A DNA stretch of 33,347 nucleotides from an uncultured Pseudanabaenaceae cyanobacterium (GTDB lineage: Bacteria; Cyanobacteriota; Cyanobacteriia; PCC-9006; JAAUQQ01), in the NCBI GenBank assembly GCA_938021205.1, contig CALIGI010000163.1, forward strand, positions 1 through 33,347, written 5' to 3'. The notes beneath the pieces are model-generated. The model saw only the letters and a program-made list of their open reading frames with translations, ran no database searches and had not been told where the DNA came from. Below, one piece after another: positions 16,019 to 25,534 of the stretch; the stretch's first letter is position 1, and every line of letters begins with the position of its first letter. The position numbers and the translations under genes are program-made.

Positions 16019-16473
16019 TCATGGGGGATTTTAAGGGCCTATTGGCGGAGCTAAAAACGCGGCTTAGCTTGTCTTAATCCGGCTACTCTCCAGCGCTGAT
16101 GCTGGGGGATCAGGGCATCTCAGAAAGTTTGTCGGGAAGTGTAACGGTAGGTGTTATAAACCGTGATTTTAAATAAAAGTCGAGTGTGATTTATAGCAAC
16201 GCTCTGATTCATTTGGAGGCTGCGATTCACATCACCGCCTGCCATATCAAGCCTTGAGAGATCGAAGTGAGCCGCTGCAATAGGACTAATGAGATACAGC
16301 TTAGAGCGATGTAATCCACCGACGAAGGTAGCGGCATGACAGTTTCCGCTTTGGCGAGATAGCTCCTATGTCATGAGCCTCACATGAGCCCCTATCATGG
16401 AGTTTGGGCGCGATGGGCACAGCTGATGGGGGATCTCCTATCTGTACCATTCCTTGCCTCATTGCCCTGCTGA
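16019..16473. other. 455-base gap between SpoIID and J-domain genes
   Basis: The divergent gap should contain two promoters. I see a short near-repeat CATGAGCC (16373 and 16384 region) and the interrupted inverted repeat ACGGT...ACCGT near 16143-16163. No protein-like frame or recognised RNA was found. Confidence 0.5.
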
Positions 16474-18075
16474 ATGACGCCGCTTTTGTCCGTGAATCTT
16501 TTTCGCTACTACGAAATTCTAGGACTGCCCCTCCATGCCAGCATGGACGAGATCAAGCGAGCCTATCGCAGCATGGCCCGTGCTTCCCACCCGGATCGGT
16601 TTACGGATCCCGATGAGAAGGAAGTAGCGGAAGTCAAGATTAAGCTGATTAACGAGGCCTACGAATATTTCAAGGCTCACCCTCCCAAGGGGGGTTCTGC
16701 TGCCTCTAGTGTTAATTCTTCGGCTTGGCCCCGCCGCGATCGCCCATCTCCCAGTGCTTCGACCCGACCTCCTGCCCAGTCGTCGCCGCGCAATTCGGAT
16801 CGAGCTTCTGACAAGGGGCCATCCTCCTATAAGCGTCCAGGTTTCCAAACTCCGCAGTCGTCGTCTTCTAGCTATCGATCGCCTGGGATGCAGACACCGG
16901 GGGCCAAGTCTGGGGAATGCAAATCGCCTGGTCCCGCTGCCGACCCCTTCTATGGCCGCCCCTTTGGCCGGAGCTCCCAGTCGCCTTCGGAGCGAAGTGG
17001 CGATCGCGATGCCAAGGGCAGTGAGCCCACCCGGTCTGCCAAACGAGAATCTGCCTCTAGAGCCCCCCAATCAGAATCGCGAGCCCAGCCCAGACCTCGC
17101 TATGTCCACCCCAATTCTGGCCAGACGGCTTCGGCTCGCAGTGGTGGCCCTAAGCCGTTTACTCGACCTGTTACATCTGAACGGGGAGCCCATTGGCGCT
17201 GTGTTGAAACTTGGAGCAGTTTTGATGGGGGCGTTAATGCGATCGCCCTTAGCCAGGACAACCGCACTCTTTTCACAGCGACGAAAGACCATTATTTCCA
17301 CCGCTGGAGTCTGCAAACGGGCCGCGTTTTGGACCAAATGCGTAGCCAACATGGTCCCATCCTGGCCCTGGCAATTCATCCCTACCATCACATGCTGGCA
17401 ACGGGGAGTCGTGAGGGCTTGATTCAGCTGTGGCATTTGCCCAAGATTCGCCACTTGGATGACCTTCCCGCCCACGATCGCACCATTCGCGGCCTGTCCT
17501 TTAGCGGCGATAAGAAAACTCTCGTGAGCGGTGGAGCCGATGGTCAGGTCTGTCTTTGGGACATCAACAACAGTCGCATTGCCAAGCAGTGGGCTCCGGG
17601 CAAGGGAGCGATTTGGTCTCTGGCCCTGAGTCGCGATGGCAAGACTTTGGTGACGGGCATTGTCGATGAGCCGATCCAGGTCTGGCAGGGGCAAACGGGT
17701 AAGCAGTTGCTGACGCTGGATAACAGCAGTCTGGTGGACCCGCAGTTACAGATCAGTCCGGATAGTGCGCTGTTGGCAGCGGGGGGCAGTGATGGCCGCA
17801 TTCATTTGTGGTCGTTCCGGGATGGCAGCTTTCAGCGACAGTTTTTGGGATTGCAAGGGCCAGTGAAGGCGATCGCCTTTAGCCCCAATGGTCAGCTCAT
17901 TGCGGGCGGCGGCGAGGATGCCAGCATTCGCATCTGGAATTTGCACAGCGGCGAGCTGGTGGCTGTGCTGCCGGATCATGAGGGAACGGTGACGGGGTTG
18001 CTGTTTAAGTCAAATGGTTCTCAGTTGATTAGCTCTAGTGGCGATCAGACGGTGCGGTTCTGGGCGGTGGCTTAG
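16474..18075 (+). CDS. J-domain protein with WD40 beta-propeller
   Basis: Residues 8-68 are a J domain: [20 protein letters not shown], the essential HPD at 39-41 and [15 protein letters not shown]. This should stimulate the ATPase of a DnaK partner. Residues about 70-240 are a low-complexity Ser/Pro/Arg-rich linker, probably disordered. Residues about 245-533 hold about seven WD40 repeats ([85 protein letters not shown]), forming a propeller for protein contacts. No Gly/Phe, zinc-finger or DnaJ C-terminal domain is present, so it is a type III J protein whose propeller probably selects clients. ATG at 16474; the second Met (residue 24) lies inside the J domain. Confidence 0.94.
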   Translation: MTPLLSVNLFRYYEILGLPLHASMDEIKRAYRSMARASHPDRFTDPDEKEVAEVKIKLINEAYEYFKAHPPKGGSAASSVNSSAWPRRDRPSPSASTRPPAQSSPRNSDRASDKGPSSYKRPGFQTPQSSSSSYRSPGMQTPGAKSGECKSPGPAADPFYGRPFGRSSQSPSERSGDRDAKGSEPTRSAKRESASRAPQSESRAQPRPRYVHPNSGQTASARSGGPKPFTRPVTSERGAHWRCVETWSSFDGGVNAIALSQDNRTLFTATKDHYFHRWSLQTGRVLDQMRSQHGPILALAIHPYHHMLATGSREGLIQLWHLPKIRHLDDLPAHDRTIRGLSFSGDKKTLVSGGADGQVCLWDINNSRIAKQWAPGKGAIWSLALSRDGKTLVTGIVDEPIQVWQGQTGKQLLTLDNSSLVDPQLQISPDSALLAAGGSDGRIHLWSFRDGSFQRQFLGLQGPVKAIAFSPNGQLIAGGGEDASIRIWNLHSGELVAVLPDHEGTVTGLLFKSNGSQLISSSGDQTVRFWAVA

Positions 18076-18139
18076 GGTTGCAGACTCCCATGTTTTCAGA
18101 AACACTGGATGTCTGGGGAGCTTTTATTACATCTGACAG

Positions 18140-18736
18140 CTAATTTTTTTCGACTTTTCCATCCACAAAGGGCGTTCCCCAGTAGGTCCAGTTTTCTTTG
18201 TTAAAGGGGGCTCGCCACTTCTTGATCAGAGCGGATTCTAGGCGTTGGCGCGATCGCGTTTCCTTCGGGGCATGGGGCCAAAAGCCAATTCCTAGCCTTG
18301 TCGGTAACTGATGCTCATAATGGCTCTGGCGATAGTTTGCCAAGTAGCGCTTGCAATCGTGAACGCCCTTCCAGCGTTGGTTTGACTTCACCGTCTCCCC
18401 TACATACAGCAGCAGCATTGCATCGTAATCAATCACGAAATATAGTGCAGCTACTCCCTCATCGGCGCTGGGCGTCTGCCAAAAGTTGATATTGCGCTGC
18501 TCCAGCTCAAAGGGCTTGATCGTTTCTGGATCTGGTTCCTTGGAGGGGATTGCATTGCCAAACAGATCCACCTGCTCCGGTGCAGGACAAAACTCTACTC
18601 GCTCCTGGAAATCAATGATGCGAATTTTCCAGCTCACCAGGGCTTCAGCACTCATTTTGGGCGTTAGGTTATCAACGCGGTAGCCCTGGGCTTGCCACTT
18701 TTCTGCGGCGGTGAAGAGGGAAAGTTGATCAGTCAC
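18140..18736 (-). CDS. GIY-YIG nuclease-like protein
   Basis: The C-terminal half follows the GIY-YIG pattern: ALYFVIDYDAMLLLYVGET (97-115, LYF standing for GIY and YVG for YIG), Arg121, then RLESALI with the metal-binding Glu167 and Asn179 in PFNKENW. So the catalytic residues appear kept, though GIY itself is altered. The N-terminal 90 residues (SLFTAAEKWQAQGYRV, VSWKIRIIDFQERVEFCP) are an added domain with no known match. Substrate unknown; DNA repair or restriction are possible. Start GTG at 18736 overlaps the end of a doubtful upstream small frame by 8 bases. Convergent with the J-domain gene. Confidence 0.85.
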   Translation of the reverse strand: MTDQLSLFTAAEKWQAQGYRVDNLTPKMSAEALVSWKIRIIDFQERVEFCPAPEQVDLFGNAIPSKEPDPETIKPFELEQRNINFWQTPSADEGVAALYFVIDYDAMLLLYVGETVKSNQRWKGVHDCKRYLANYRQSHYEHQLPTRLGIGFWPHAPKETRSRQRLESALIKKWRAPFNKENWTYWGTPFVDGKVEKN

Positions 18737-18950
18737 GATGGCATCCTGTTTTAGCCCTCAGGCAATGGGAGTGAGCGATATCCCCTTGGTGGCGGTGGGG
18801 CTTGGGCTGGTATTCTGCGGGCACAGCGATGGTTTCGTAAGCTGTCGTCGGTTTCGACTCCTTCAGTCCGATAGGTCCGTTGACGATTTGAAGTTGTACC
18901 TTTGGGCCACAATCAACTGAATTAACTATATCTGGTGTTTTCAGCTTCAA
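18729..18950 (-). CDS. Possible small protein upstream of the GIY-YIG gene
   Basis: A 73-codon frame from ATG 18950 (MKLKTPDIVNSVDCGPK) ends in TGA inside GTGACTGA, overlapping the GTG start of the GIY-YIG gene by 8 bases, an arrangement often seen with translational coupling. The composition is not absurd (mixed charges, His-rich end), but there is no recognisable domain and only a weak GGAG 12 bases before the ATG. It may simply be chance. Confidence 0.25.
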   Translation of the reverse strand: MKLKTPDIVNSVDCGPKVQLQIVNGPIGLKESKPTTAYETIAVPAEYQPKPHRHQGDIAHSHCLRAKTGCHRD

Positions 18951-19052
18951 TTGGACTGACTACTCCACTATATCAGTTTACTTTTACCAGATTTTTATGG
19001 GGAAATCCTTCCTCAGCCCCTTCACTATTCCCTGTTGCTGCGGTTTCTCGTT
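18751..19052. other. Gap between GIY-YIG and glycosidase genes
   Basis: Except for the doubtful 73-codon frame, this divergent stretch of about 300 bases shows no gene. AT-rich sequence with GATATAGT on the minus strand (about 18969) could be a -10 region for that side. Nothing else was recognised. Confidence 0.4.
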
Positions 19053-20102
19053 ATGGTTTTTCCCCGCTCCTGGTTTCGCTCCATTGCTTTGCCCGCTGTC
19101 GGATTTATCACCAGTGCTGGACTGGCGGGTTGTGTGGTTTCCACTGCTGGAGACGTGACGTTCATTGGGGGGCAGGAAGCCATGGCTCAAGCTGGCAATA
19201 TTCAGCAAGACAATGATGGGCTGGTGTTTGAAATTCATCGCTTAGCTAAGGCCGAGGTTTATCTGCTGCGAGTGTCAGCGGGGGCTGGATGGGTTATAGA
19301 GCCTGTCGTGACCGAGGGGTTGGCAAAGCTACCTTCCTTTGCCCAGGACCCGGATGTTGTTGCTGTGCTCAACGGCGGTTTCTTTGATCCAAAGAATCAG
19401 CAGACAGCCTCCCATGTGATTCGGGGGGGGCAAGTGTTGTTAGACCCCAACCAGAATCTTGATTTGGTGACGAATGTGAACGTCGCTACCTATATGAGCC
19501 AGATTCTCAATCGCAGTGAATTTCGTCGCTATGACTGTGGGGGCTTACAGCGGTATGGTATCGATTTTCATGATGGGGCAGTGCCAGGGGGCTGCGATCG
19601 CCTCGATGCCCTAGGCGGTGGCCCGCAGCTCTTGCCCACCATGACCCACCAAGAGGAAGCTTTTTGGGATGTGGTCAATGGCAAGGTGGTGCGCAATCCC
19701 ATTGGCATGACCTACCCTAATGCTCGCAGTGCCATCGGCATTGAGGCAGATGGCACGGTTTTGATGGCCATGGCGGCCCAAGTTCCTGCTCCTCTGGCGG
19801 CACCATCGCCGCTACCTCCCCAAGCTTCTGGGCCACCTGCTGGGGATGGACAGCCCATTCCAGTTACGCTACCTCCCGCGAATGTCACCCCCCAAGCTCC
19901 CCCTTGGCGCAGTGGCGTCACCCTAGAAGAGATGACTGAGTTCCTTAAGGCTCAAGGTGCGGTAGAAGCCTTGAATTTGGATGGAGGCAGCTCCTCGGCA
20001 CTGTATTACAATCGGCGGACTTACTATGGCCGTTTGAATAAGGAGGGCCAGACCGTGCAGCGGTCGATTAAGTCTGCTTTAGTGGTGCGTCGTCGGTCGT
20101 AG
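19053..20102 (+). CDS. Lipoprotein with phosphodiester glycosidase (NAGPA-like) domain
   Basis: An envelope protein with the fold of the mammalian uncovering enzyme NAGPA, a family that cleaves sugar phosphodiesters; the bacterial substrate is unknown but may be wall or surface glycans. The N-terminus has a hydrophobic stretch ending LAGC (Cys27), a lipobox. Family motifs are VVAVLNGGFFDPK, the GGGPQLLP segment, NARSAIGIEADGTVLM and the C-terminal ALNLDGGSSSALYYN. A Pro/Ala-rich insertion of about 45 residues (PAPLAAPSPLPPQASG) splits the domain before EEMTEFLKAQGA. The frame opens with TTG at 19035; the ATG at 19053 is preferred. It stands alone between the GIY-YIG and cyclase genes. Confidence 0.92.
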   Translation: MVFPRSWFRSIALPAVGFITSAGLAGCVVSTAGDVTFIGGQEAMAQAGNIQQDNDGLVFEIHRLAKAEVYLLRVSAGAGWVIEPVVTEGLAKLPSFAQDPDVVAVLNGGFFDPKNQQTASHVIRGGQVLLDPNQNLDLVTNVNVATYMSQILNRSEFRRYDCGGLQRYGIDFHDGAVPGGCDRLDALGGGPQLLPTMTHQEEAFWDVVNGKVVRNPIGMTYPNARSAIGIEADGTVLMAMAAQVPAPLAAPSPLPPQASGPPAGDGQPIPVTLPPANVTPQAPPWRSGVTLEEMTEFLKAQGAVEALNLDGGSSSALYYNRRTYYGRLNKEGQTVQRSIKSALVVRRRS

Positions 20103-20275
20103 TGCTTGGGAAGCAGCGAAGTCGCTTTTGTAGGTGTTTACCCTGCTTATGATGGACATGGCTGTATTATTTTTCATGGAACGATACTTGTTAGCGCCAG
20201 ATTTTCAGTGATTCTTGAACGGAGCTATTTTGCCCTGTAGCGAGCGCTCCATTCTTTCCCCGACTGGTCTTTTCC

Positions 20276-22306
20276 ATGACCCTTCCTCAGCCGCCCCAAG
20301 GCTTGGCTTTCACGTCTCGGTCTTTAGCAAGCTTTTTGCCACGGGCTTCCTTGCGATCGCTCCTCATTGTCCCCTTTGTATTACAAACCCTGGGCACAGT
20401 GGGTTTGGTAGGCCTTCTCTCCTTCCGTAATGGCCAAGCAGCGATCCAAGACATGGCAACCCAGCTGCGGAAAGAAAGCAGCCTTCGGGTCCAGGAGCAT
20501 TTAGAGCAGTACTTGGGTCATCCCATGGCCGTTGTGCAGAGTAATTCAGCGGCAGCAAGTCTGGGGCAATTAACCCTGGACGATATTGGCAATACGCGTG
20601 CCTTTTTCTGGCACCAGACTCGAATCTTTCCAACCCTAGATGGGGTCTACCTGGGGGATGAGGCAGGACGATTTTTTTGTATTTGTGCTGCTTCTAAGGG
20701 GAAAGCCATCGAAAAGATTGTGACAGCCGTACCGGATCGTCAGGTCTATAATCTGACCCCCCAGGGGGAGCGGGGGGAGCTCATTGAGCTGCACAGTTAT
20801 GACCCTCGAAGGCGACCTTGGTATCAAAAAAGTGAAGCTAGCAATCAACCCGTTTGGAGTGATGTTTATACGTTTACAGATGGGGAGCTCGGGATTACCG
20901 CTGCCGCGACCTTTGACCGAGGGGATGGTCTGGGGGGGGCTGGGGTTGCCGGGGTGGACCTACGCTTAGAGCAAATTAATCGGTTTCTCCAGAAAATTGA
21001 GATTAGTCCCCGCAGTGAAATCTTTATTACGGAGCAGTCTGGGAAGCTGGTTAGTAGTTCCATGGAGGTTGACAAGCAACAGGAGAGCCAGAGCTCTACG
21101 GAGGAGCAGTCTAATCAACGCAAAATGGCCATCGAGCATGATAATGCTTTGGTGCAGGCTACGGCACTTCACTTGCAGGAGACCTTTGGCGAACTGGCGT
21201 CTATTCGTTACAGTCAGCAATCGGAGTTTCACTACGGGGGCGATCGCCACTTTGTCCAAGTCTTGCCCTACCGGAATTCCCGAGGCTTAGATTGGCAAAT
21301 AATTGTTGTAGTGCCCGAAGTGGATTTCATGGGGCGGATCCATGCCAACACCCAAACGACGCTTAAGCTTTGCTTGATGGCTTTAGCGGGCTCTACTCTA
21401 TTGGGTCTATTGCTCTCCCAGGCCATGAGCCGGTCCATTGCTCGCAGCAGTCGGGCTGCGGTGGCGGTGGCGAGCGGAAATTTTGATCAGCGTCTTAGGG
21501 GGAGCCACATTCGGGAAGTGGAGCTGCTGGCTCGCTCCTTTAACCGCATGGGCCAGCGCCTCAGTCAGTCCTTTGCAGCCTTAGAAGAGGCAAATGAAAC
21601 CCTAGAGCAGCGGGTTAAGGAACGTACTGCTGAGTTGCGGAAGGAGCATGACCGCGCTGAGAAGCTGTTGCTGAATATCTTGCCGCGCAAAATTGCCGAT
21701 CAACTCAAACGGGATGGGAACCCCATTGCCCGTAGCTTTGATGAGGCAAGTATTCTCTTTGCCGATATTGTGGGTTTCACCCCCCTAGCTTCGCAACATT
21801 CGGCCACGGTGCTGGTGGAGGTCTTGAATCGGTTGTTCTGTGAATTTGATAATCTTGCCGAGCGGCATCAGCTCGAGAAGATTAAGACGATTGGGGATGC
21901 CTATATGGTGGCGGCGGGTCTGCCAGAGGAGCGAGATGACCATGCCTTGGCGATCGCTGATATGGCGATGGATATGTTGCAGGTTCTAGAAGACTTTACC
22001 CATGACTTAGGCCAGCCCCTCCAAATCCGCATTGGCATCAACACCGGCAAGGTTGTAGCCGGTGTCATTGGTAAGACAAAATTTATCTACGACCTCTGGG
22101 GAGACTCGGTCAATATTGCCTCTCGTATGGAGTCCTCCGGTGAACCGGGCCAAATTCAAGTCAGCCAGGCGACCTATTTACTGCTGCGGGAGCATGGCTA
22201 TGACTTGGAGCAGCGAGGCAAGATTGAGGTCAAAGGTAAGGGGCTCATGATGACCTATTGGCTCAGAGCAAAAGAGCCAGCAGCATTGGTTTCAGCTCTG
22301 GCTTAG
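20276..22306 (+). CDS. Membrane class III adenylyl cyclase with Cache and HAMP domains
   Basis: A transmembrane receptor that makes cAMP. The first membrane segment is about residues 28-50. A periplasmic Cache-type sensor (about 55-360) contains YDPRRRPWYQKSEASN and GVAGVDLRLEQIN. The second membrane segment (about 363-382) leads to HAMP (383-435, VASGNFDQRL) and a coiled coil (EEANETLEQRVKERTAELRK). The catalytic domain has FADIVGFT with the first metal Asp (about 496), KIKTIGDAYM with the purine-contacting Lys and second metal Asp541, and DLWGDSVNIASRM. There the Asp of DLWG, with the Lys, favours ATP over GTP, and the Asn and Arg stabilise the transition state. All key residues are present, so it should be active. 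ATG at 20276 is the only sensible start. Confidence 0.96.
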   Translation: MTLPQPPQGLAFTSRSLASFLPRASLRSLLIVPFVLQTLGTVGLVGLLSFRNGQAAIQDMATQLRKESSLRVQEHLEQYLGHPMAVVQSNSAAASLGQLTLDDIGNTRAFFWHQTRIFPTLDGVYLGDEAGRFFCICAASKGKAIEKIVTAVPDRQVYNLTPQGERGELIELHSYDPRRRPWYQKSEASNQPVWSDVYTFTDGELGITAAATFDRGDGLGGAGVAGVDLRLEQINRFLQKIEISPRSEIFITEQSGKLVSSSMEVDKQQESQSSTEEQSNQRKMAIEHDNALVQATALHLQETFGELASIRYSQQSEFHYGGDRHFVQVLPYRNSRGLDWQIIVVVPEVDFMGRIHANTQTTLKLCLMALAGSTLLGLLLSQAMSRSIARSSRAAVAVASGNFDQRLRGSHIREVELLARSFNRMGQRLSQSFAALEEANETLEQRVKERTAELRKEHDRAEKLLLNILPRKIADQLKRDGNPIARSFDEASILFADIVGFTPLASQHSATVLVEVLNRLFCEFDNLAERHQLEKIKTIGDAYMVAAGLPEERDDHALAIADMAMDMLQVLEDFTHDLGQPLQIRIGINTGKVVAGVIGKTKFIYDLWGDSVNIASRMESSGEPGQIQVSQATYLLLREHGYDLEQRGKIEVKGKGLMMTYWLRAKEPAALVSALA

Positions 22307-22999
22307 GGCTAGCTGGGAGCGAATCTGGTTTTCCAGATGGGTGATTTCTTCAAGCTGTTGCTGATGCTGTTCTAGTTGGTGGGTCAGGGGATATTTTCGT
22401 TCCAAGGCGGCGCGGGCTAGGTCTTCGCGATCGCGACTGATGGCTTCTTTCGCAGTTCTGACCCAGCTTTCAATTTCTTGCTGGATCTGCCCTACGGCTG
22501 CTGCTTCCTCCTTGCGACTCTCAGCTAGCTGCGCCATGGCCGACTCTAGGGAGCTGCGAACCATGGCTGGATCTTTGGCGGACTTGGCCTGTTCTAAATA
22601 TTTGGATGCACCGTAGACGCCTGCGGCAGCGATCGCCGGAGCGACAAATACACCACCCAGCAGGGCTCCTCCAATGGCAGTGGCCGCCGCAACATTTTCG
22701 ACCTGTTGGCTGCGATGCTTTCCGGTCTTGCACCAAGCTGCAAAATGCTCGCAGTTGTTGAAAACAATATGGTAATCTCGCTCCCCCAGTCTGCTTGTAG
22801 CCCGTTCCACCACCATTTCAGGTGAATCTGAATCTCCGTAGGGCTTCACGCGCACGGTTTCACCCAGCGTAAAAAAGGGTTCGGAGCTGCGGGTGATAGA
22901 CTCCCCCTCCCGGTAATGAATCACCGTTCCATCACCGCAGTCGATGCCGTGGTGAAAGTAGGTGCCTCGAGAAACGTAGATGTGGTCGCCTTTGGCCAT
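22292..22999 (-). CDS. LRAT/NC-domain protein with hydrophobic segment and coiled coil
   Basis: The first 100 residues are an LRAT-type (NlpC/P60 superfamily) domain: MAKGDHIYVSRGTYFHHGID with the His of HHG (16-17), CGDGTVIHY, and NNCEHFAAWC with the nucleophile Cys83. Family members transfer or release acyl chains on lipids. Residues 103-130 (GALLGGVFVAPAIAAAGVYG) are hydrophobic and Gly/Ala-rich, able to enter a membrane. The remaining 100 residues are charged and heptad-like, probably coiled coil. The frame opens at 23029, but the ATG at 22999 gives the standard domain start. Its stop lies inside the end of the convergent cyclase gene, a 15-base overlap. It follows the hydrolase gene by 128 bases on the same strand. 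Confidence 0.9.
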   Translation of the reverse strand: MAKGDHIYVSRGTYFHHGIDCGDGTVIHYREGESITRSSEPFFTLGETVRVKPYGDSDSPEMVVERATSRLGERDYHIVFNNCEHFAAWCKTGKHRSQQVENVAAATAIGGALLGGVFVAPAIAAAGVYGASKYLEQAKSAKDPAMVRSSLESAMAQLAESRKEEAAAVGQIQQEIESWVRTAKEAISRDREDLARAALERKYPLTHQLEQHQQQLEEITHLENQIRSQLALSQS

Positions 23000-23127
23000 G
23001 ATGAGAATTGAATGGACTGGTTTAGACAAGGAGTAGCTATAGTCTAGCGATCGCCCCAGACTGCCCGCCGCGAGGCATCTCGACCCCCGTTAGGGAGATT
23101 TCCACATCGTCTTTTGGCAAAAGCTGG

Positions 23128-24036
23128 CTAAGCGCCCACCGAAGCAGGCCGCTGCAAAAACTGCCTGACCCGCTGCAAATAGCTCTCGCTATCCTCAAGC
23201 ATCGGGAAATGACCTGTCTTAGGCATCACCTGATGGTCGATGTTGTCGGGATTTAGCACTGCTGCGCTGATGCCCAGCCGCGCTGGAATAATCTGGTCAA
23301 ACTCGCCCGAAATCAGCAGCGTTGACACGGACAGCTCACGAAAATACTGAGGCATTTCATCAGCGGCTTGCTTGCTCACCGCAGACTTCAGCGTGCCCAG
23401 AGAAGCAGCCCCATCGGCCATGATGAAATCTTCTAAGAACTCTTCCCGCAGGGGCTTGGGCAGGGGGCGGTGAAGGAAGCGCTGCATGAAAGCCCAGTCC
23501 GCAAAGGGAATTTTCGCCATCCATTTGGGACGAATCTGTACGACGTAGCGACCAAAGAAATAAAACAGCTCGAACACCAGCTTGCGATATTCGAAAATGC
23601 CAGCGCAGGTCAAAATTGCCTGTTCCACCCGCTCGGGGTGCTGGGCTAGGAACAACGCAGCGATGGAGGTGCCCATGGAATGGGACTGGAGCCAAATCTT
23701 TTCGAGACCGAAGTGATCCAGTAGGGCCAGGATGTCATCGGCATAGCACTGGATGTCGAAGGGAGCCAGTGCTTCAGGGCTGGTGGCGTTGCCTAGGGGG
23801 ACGTTGTCGTTGTTGCCTTGACGACGCGATCGCCCAAAGCCCCGCATGTCATACAACAAACAGTCGAATTCATCGCTCAGGGCCTGGGCCGTAGACTGCC
23901 AATAGCGAGCAGAGCCGCCCCAGCCATGGACAAACAGCATGACTGGCTTACCCGTGGGCTGGTCAGATGGCTTGTCCTCTGTTTGGGTAATCCACTCGTA
24001 GTAGTGGTCTGTGCCCTGAATGGTGATGTAGGCCAT
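23128..24036 (-). CDS. Alpha/beta hydrolase
   Basis: An alpha/beta-hydrolase-fold enzyme with the full triad. The oxyanion motif HGWG is at 37-40, MRGFGRS at 64-70, the nucleophile elbow SHSMG with Ser120, the acid Asp247 in SGEFDQIIP, and His276 in KTGHFPMLED. The lid region (about 150-225) is aromatic-rich (KLVFELFYFFGRYVV), suggesting a hydrophobic substrate. There is no signal peptide. The exact ester or other substrate cannot be told. Upstream on the same strand lies clpX, separated by a hairpin; downstream lies the LRAT protein, possibly cotranscribed. Both could act on lipids, but this is speculation. Confidence 0.93.
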   Translation of the reverse strand: MAYITIQGTDHYYEWITQTEDKPSDQPTGKPVMLFVHGWGGSARYWQSTAQALSDEFDCLLYDMRGFGRSRRQGNNDNVPLGNATSPEALAPFDIQCYADDILALLDHFGLEKIWLQSHSMGTSIAALFLAQHPERVEQAILTCAGIFEYRKLVFELFYFFGRYVVQIRPKWMAKIPFADWAFMQRFLHRPLPKPLREEFLEDFIMADGAASLGTLKSAVSKQAADEMPQYFRELSVSTLLISGEFDQIIPARLGISAAVLNPDNIDHQVMPKTGHFPMLEDSESYLQRVRQFLQRPASVGA

Positions 24037-24086
24037 AGAATTCCTGTGCGATGGGCGGAGGTTGAAGCGTTCCGCTTTAAAGACAG

Positions 24087-24114
24087 TAGCGCGCCCCTCA
24101 GGAGGAGCGCGCTA
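24087..24114 (-). terminator. Hairpin between clpX and the hydrolase gene
   Basis: TAGCGCGC and GCGCGCTA form an 8-bp stem with an inner CCTC/GAGG-rich loop. On the minus strand it follows the clpX stop by about 50 bases and is followed by CTGTCTTT. It probably ends the clpP-clpX transcript. Confidence 0.6.
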
Positions 24115-24164
24115 GCGAGTCAGAAATCTATGCAGAGTAGCTGGTTTTGTTACAAATCCGAGGT

Positions 24165-25526
24165 CTAAGCAGACTCAGATTTGGGTATCGAGGTTGGATG
24201 GAGGAGCAAGTCCGCCGTGGAACGCTTCTCCACCATCTCGCGGGTGATGGTGCAGGTCGTGACATCCTTACGGGAAGGCACTTCGTACATCATATCGAGC
24301 ATTATTTCTTCGACAATGCCCCGTAGAGCGCGGGCACCTGTTTTGCGACGGTAGGCTTCTCGGGCGATCGCTTTCAACGCATCCGGCTTGAATTCCAGAG
24401 TGACATTGTCCATCAGCATCAGCTCCTGATACTGCTTGACGATGGCGTCCTTAGGCTCAGAGAGAATATCTGTCAGCATTTCTTCGCTCAGCGGTGCTAG
24501 CACCGCAGCCACTGGCAAACGACCAATGAACTCGGGAATCATGCCGAAGCGCACAATATCCTGGGGCTCCATGGAGCGAAGGATATCAGCAGAACGCTTC
24601 TCACGTTTAGCAGGCTTAATATTGTTATTGCCGTCGTTCTGCATGAAGCCAATCGACTTCTTACCCATGCGCTGCTCGACCACTTTGTCGAGACCGACGA
24701 AGGCCCCACCGCAAATAAATAGGATATTGCTCGTGTCGATTTGGATGCAGTCCTGGTAAGGATGCTTGCGCCCGCCCTGGGGAGGGACATTAGCAACAGT
24801 TCCTTCCAGCATTTTTAGTAGAGCCTGCTGAACGCCTTCACCGGAAACATCCCGGGTGATGGAGGGGTTCTCGCTCTTGCGGGCAATCTTATCGATTTCG
24901 TCAATGTAGATGATGCCGCGCTGGGCTTCCTCTACATCTAAGTCAGCAACTTGGAGTAGACGCAGGAGAATGTTCTCCACATCTTCACCCACGTAGCCCG
25001 CTTCGGTCAGAGTCGTGGCATCGGCCACTGCAAAAGGCACATCAAGCTTGCGAGCCAAAGTTTGGGCCAACAAGGTTTTACCACTACCTGTTGGGCCAAT
25101 GAGGAGGATGTTGGACTTTTGCAGTTCAACCGGACTCTCTTCAGTCTGTCCACTATTCTGATGGTGGCTGAGTCGCTTGTAGTGGTTGTAGACCGCCACA
25201 GAAAGAACTTTCTTGGCTTCTTGTTGCCCAACGACATGCTCGTCTAAATACTTCTTAATTTCCCTTGGCTTCGGGATCTGGCTCATGGAAATAGGCGCTG
25301 CCGTGCTTTTGCGTTTTTCCTGAGGAGCCGCATCCCGGCGAGGAGCTGCTGTGGCAGGCTGAGACGGCATGGTGCCTGAATCAAACAGCTCTTCGTCCAG
25401 AATCTCATTACAGAGATCGACACACTCATCGCAAATGTAGACTCCCGGGCCCGCAATTAACTTGCGGACCTGCTCCTGGGATTTGCCACAGAAAGAACAT
25501 TTGAGGTGGGAGTCATACTTAGGCAT
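24165..25526 (-). CDS. clpX: ATP-dependent Clp protease ATP-binding subunit ClpX
   Basis: ClpX is the hexameric AAA+ unfoldase that selects proteins (for example ssrA-tagged ones) and feeds them to ClpP. The N-terminal zinc domain has Cys10, Cys13, Cys32 and Cys35 (CSFC, CDEC). A flexible Ala/Pro linker follows (50-85). Then come Walker A GPTGSGKT (144-151), the pore loop GYVGED (177-182), Walker B IIYIDEID (205-212), the ClpP-docking loop with IGF (292-294) and sensor 2 [12 protein letters not shown]. At 453 aa it is standard for cyanobacteria. ATG at 25526, 8 bases after the clpP stop, so the two are surely cotranscribed. Confidence 0.98.
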   Translation of the reverse strand: MPKYDSHLKCSFCGKSQEQVRKLIAGPGVYICDECVDLCNEILDEELFDSGTMPSQPATAAPRRDAAPQEKRKSTAAPISMSQIPKPREIKKYLDEHVVGQQEAKKVLSVAVYNHYKRLSHHQNSGQTEESPVELQKSNILLIGPTGSGKTLLAQTLARKLDVPFAVADATTLTEAGYVGEDVENILLRLLQVADLDVEEAQRGIIYIDEIDKIARKSENPSITRDVSGEGVQQALLKMLEGTVANVPPQGGRKHPYQDCIQIDTSNILFICGGAFVGLDKVVEQRMGKKSIGFMQNDGNNNIKPAKREKRSADILRSMEPQDIVRFGMIPEFIGRLPVAAVLAPLSEEMLTDILSEPKDAIVKQYQELMLMDNVTLEFKPDALKAIAREAYRRKTGARALRGIVEEIMLDMMYEVPSRKDVTTCTITREMVEKRSTADLLLHPTSIPKSESA

Positions 25527-25534
25527 TGAGACCT

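Noticed and set aside
16709..17422. 237-codon plus-strand frame in another phase
   Set aside because: It lies within the J-domain/WD40 gene and is an Arg/Leu-rich product of its linker codons.
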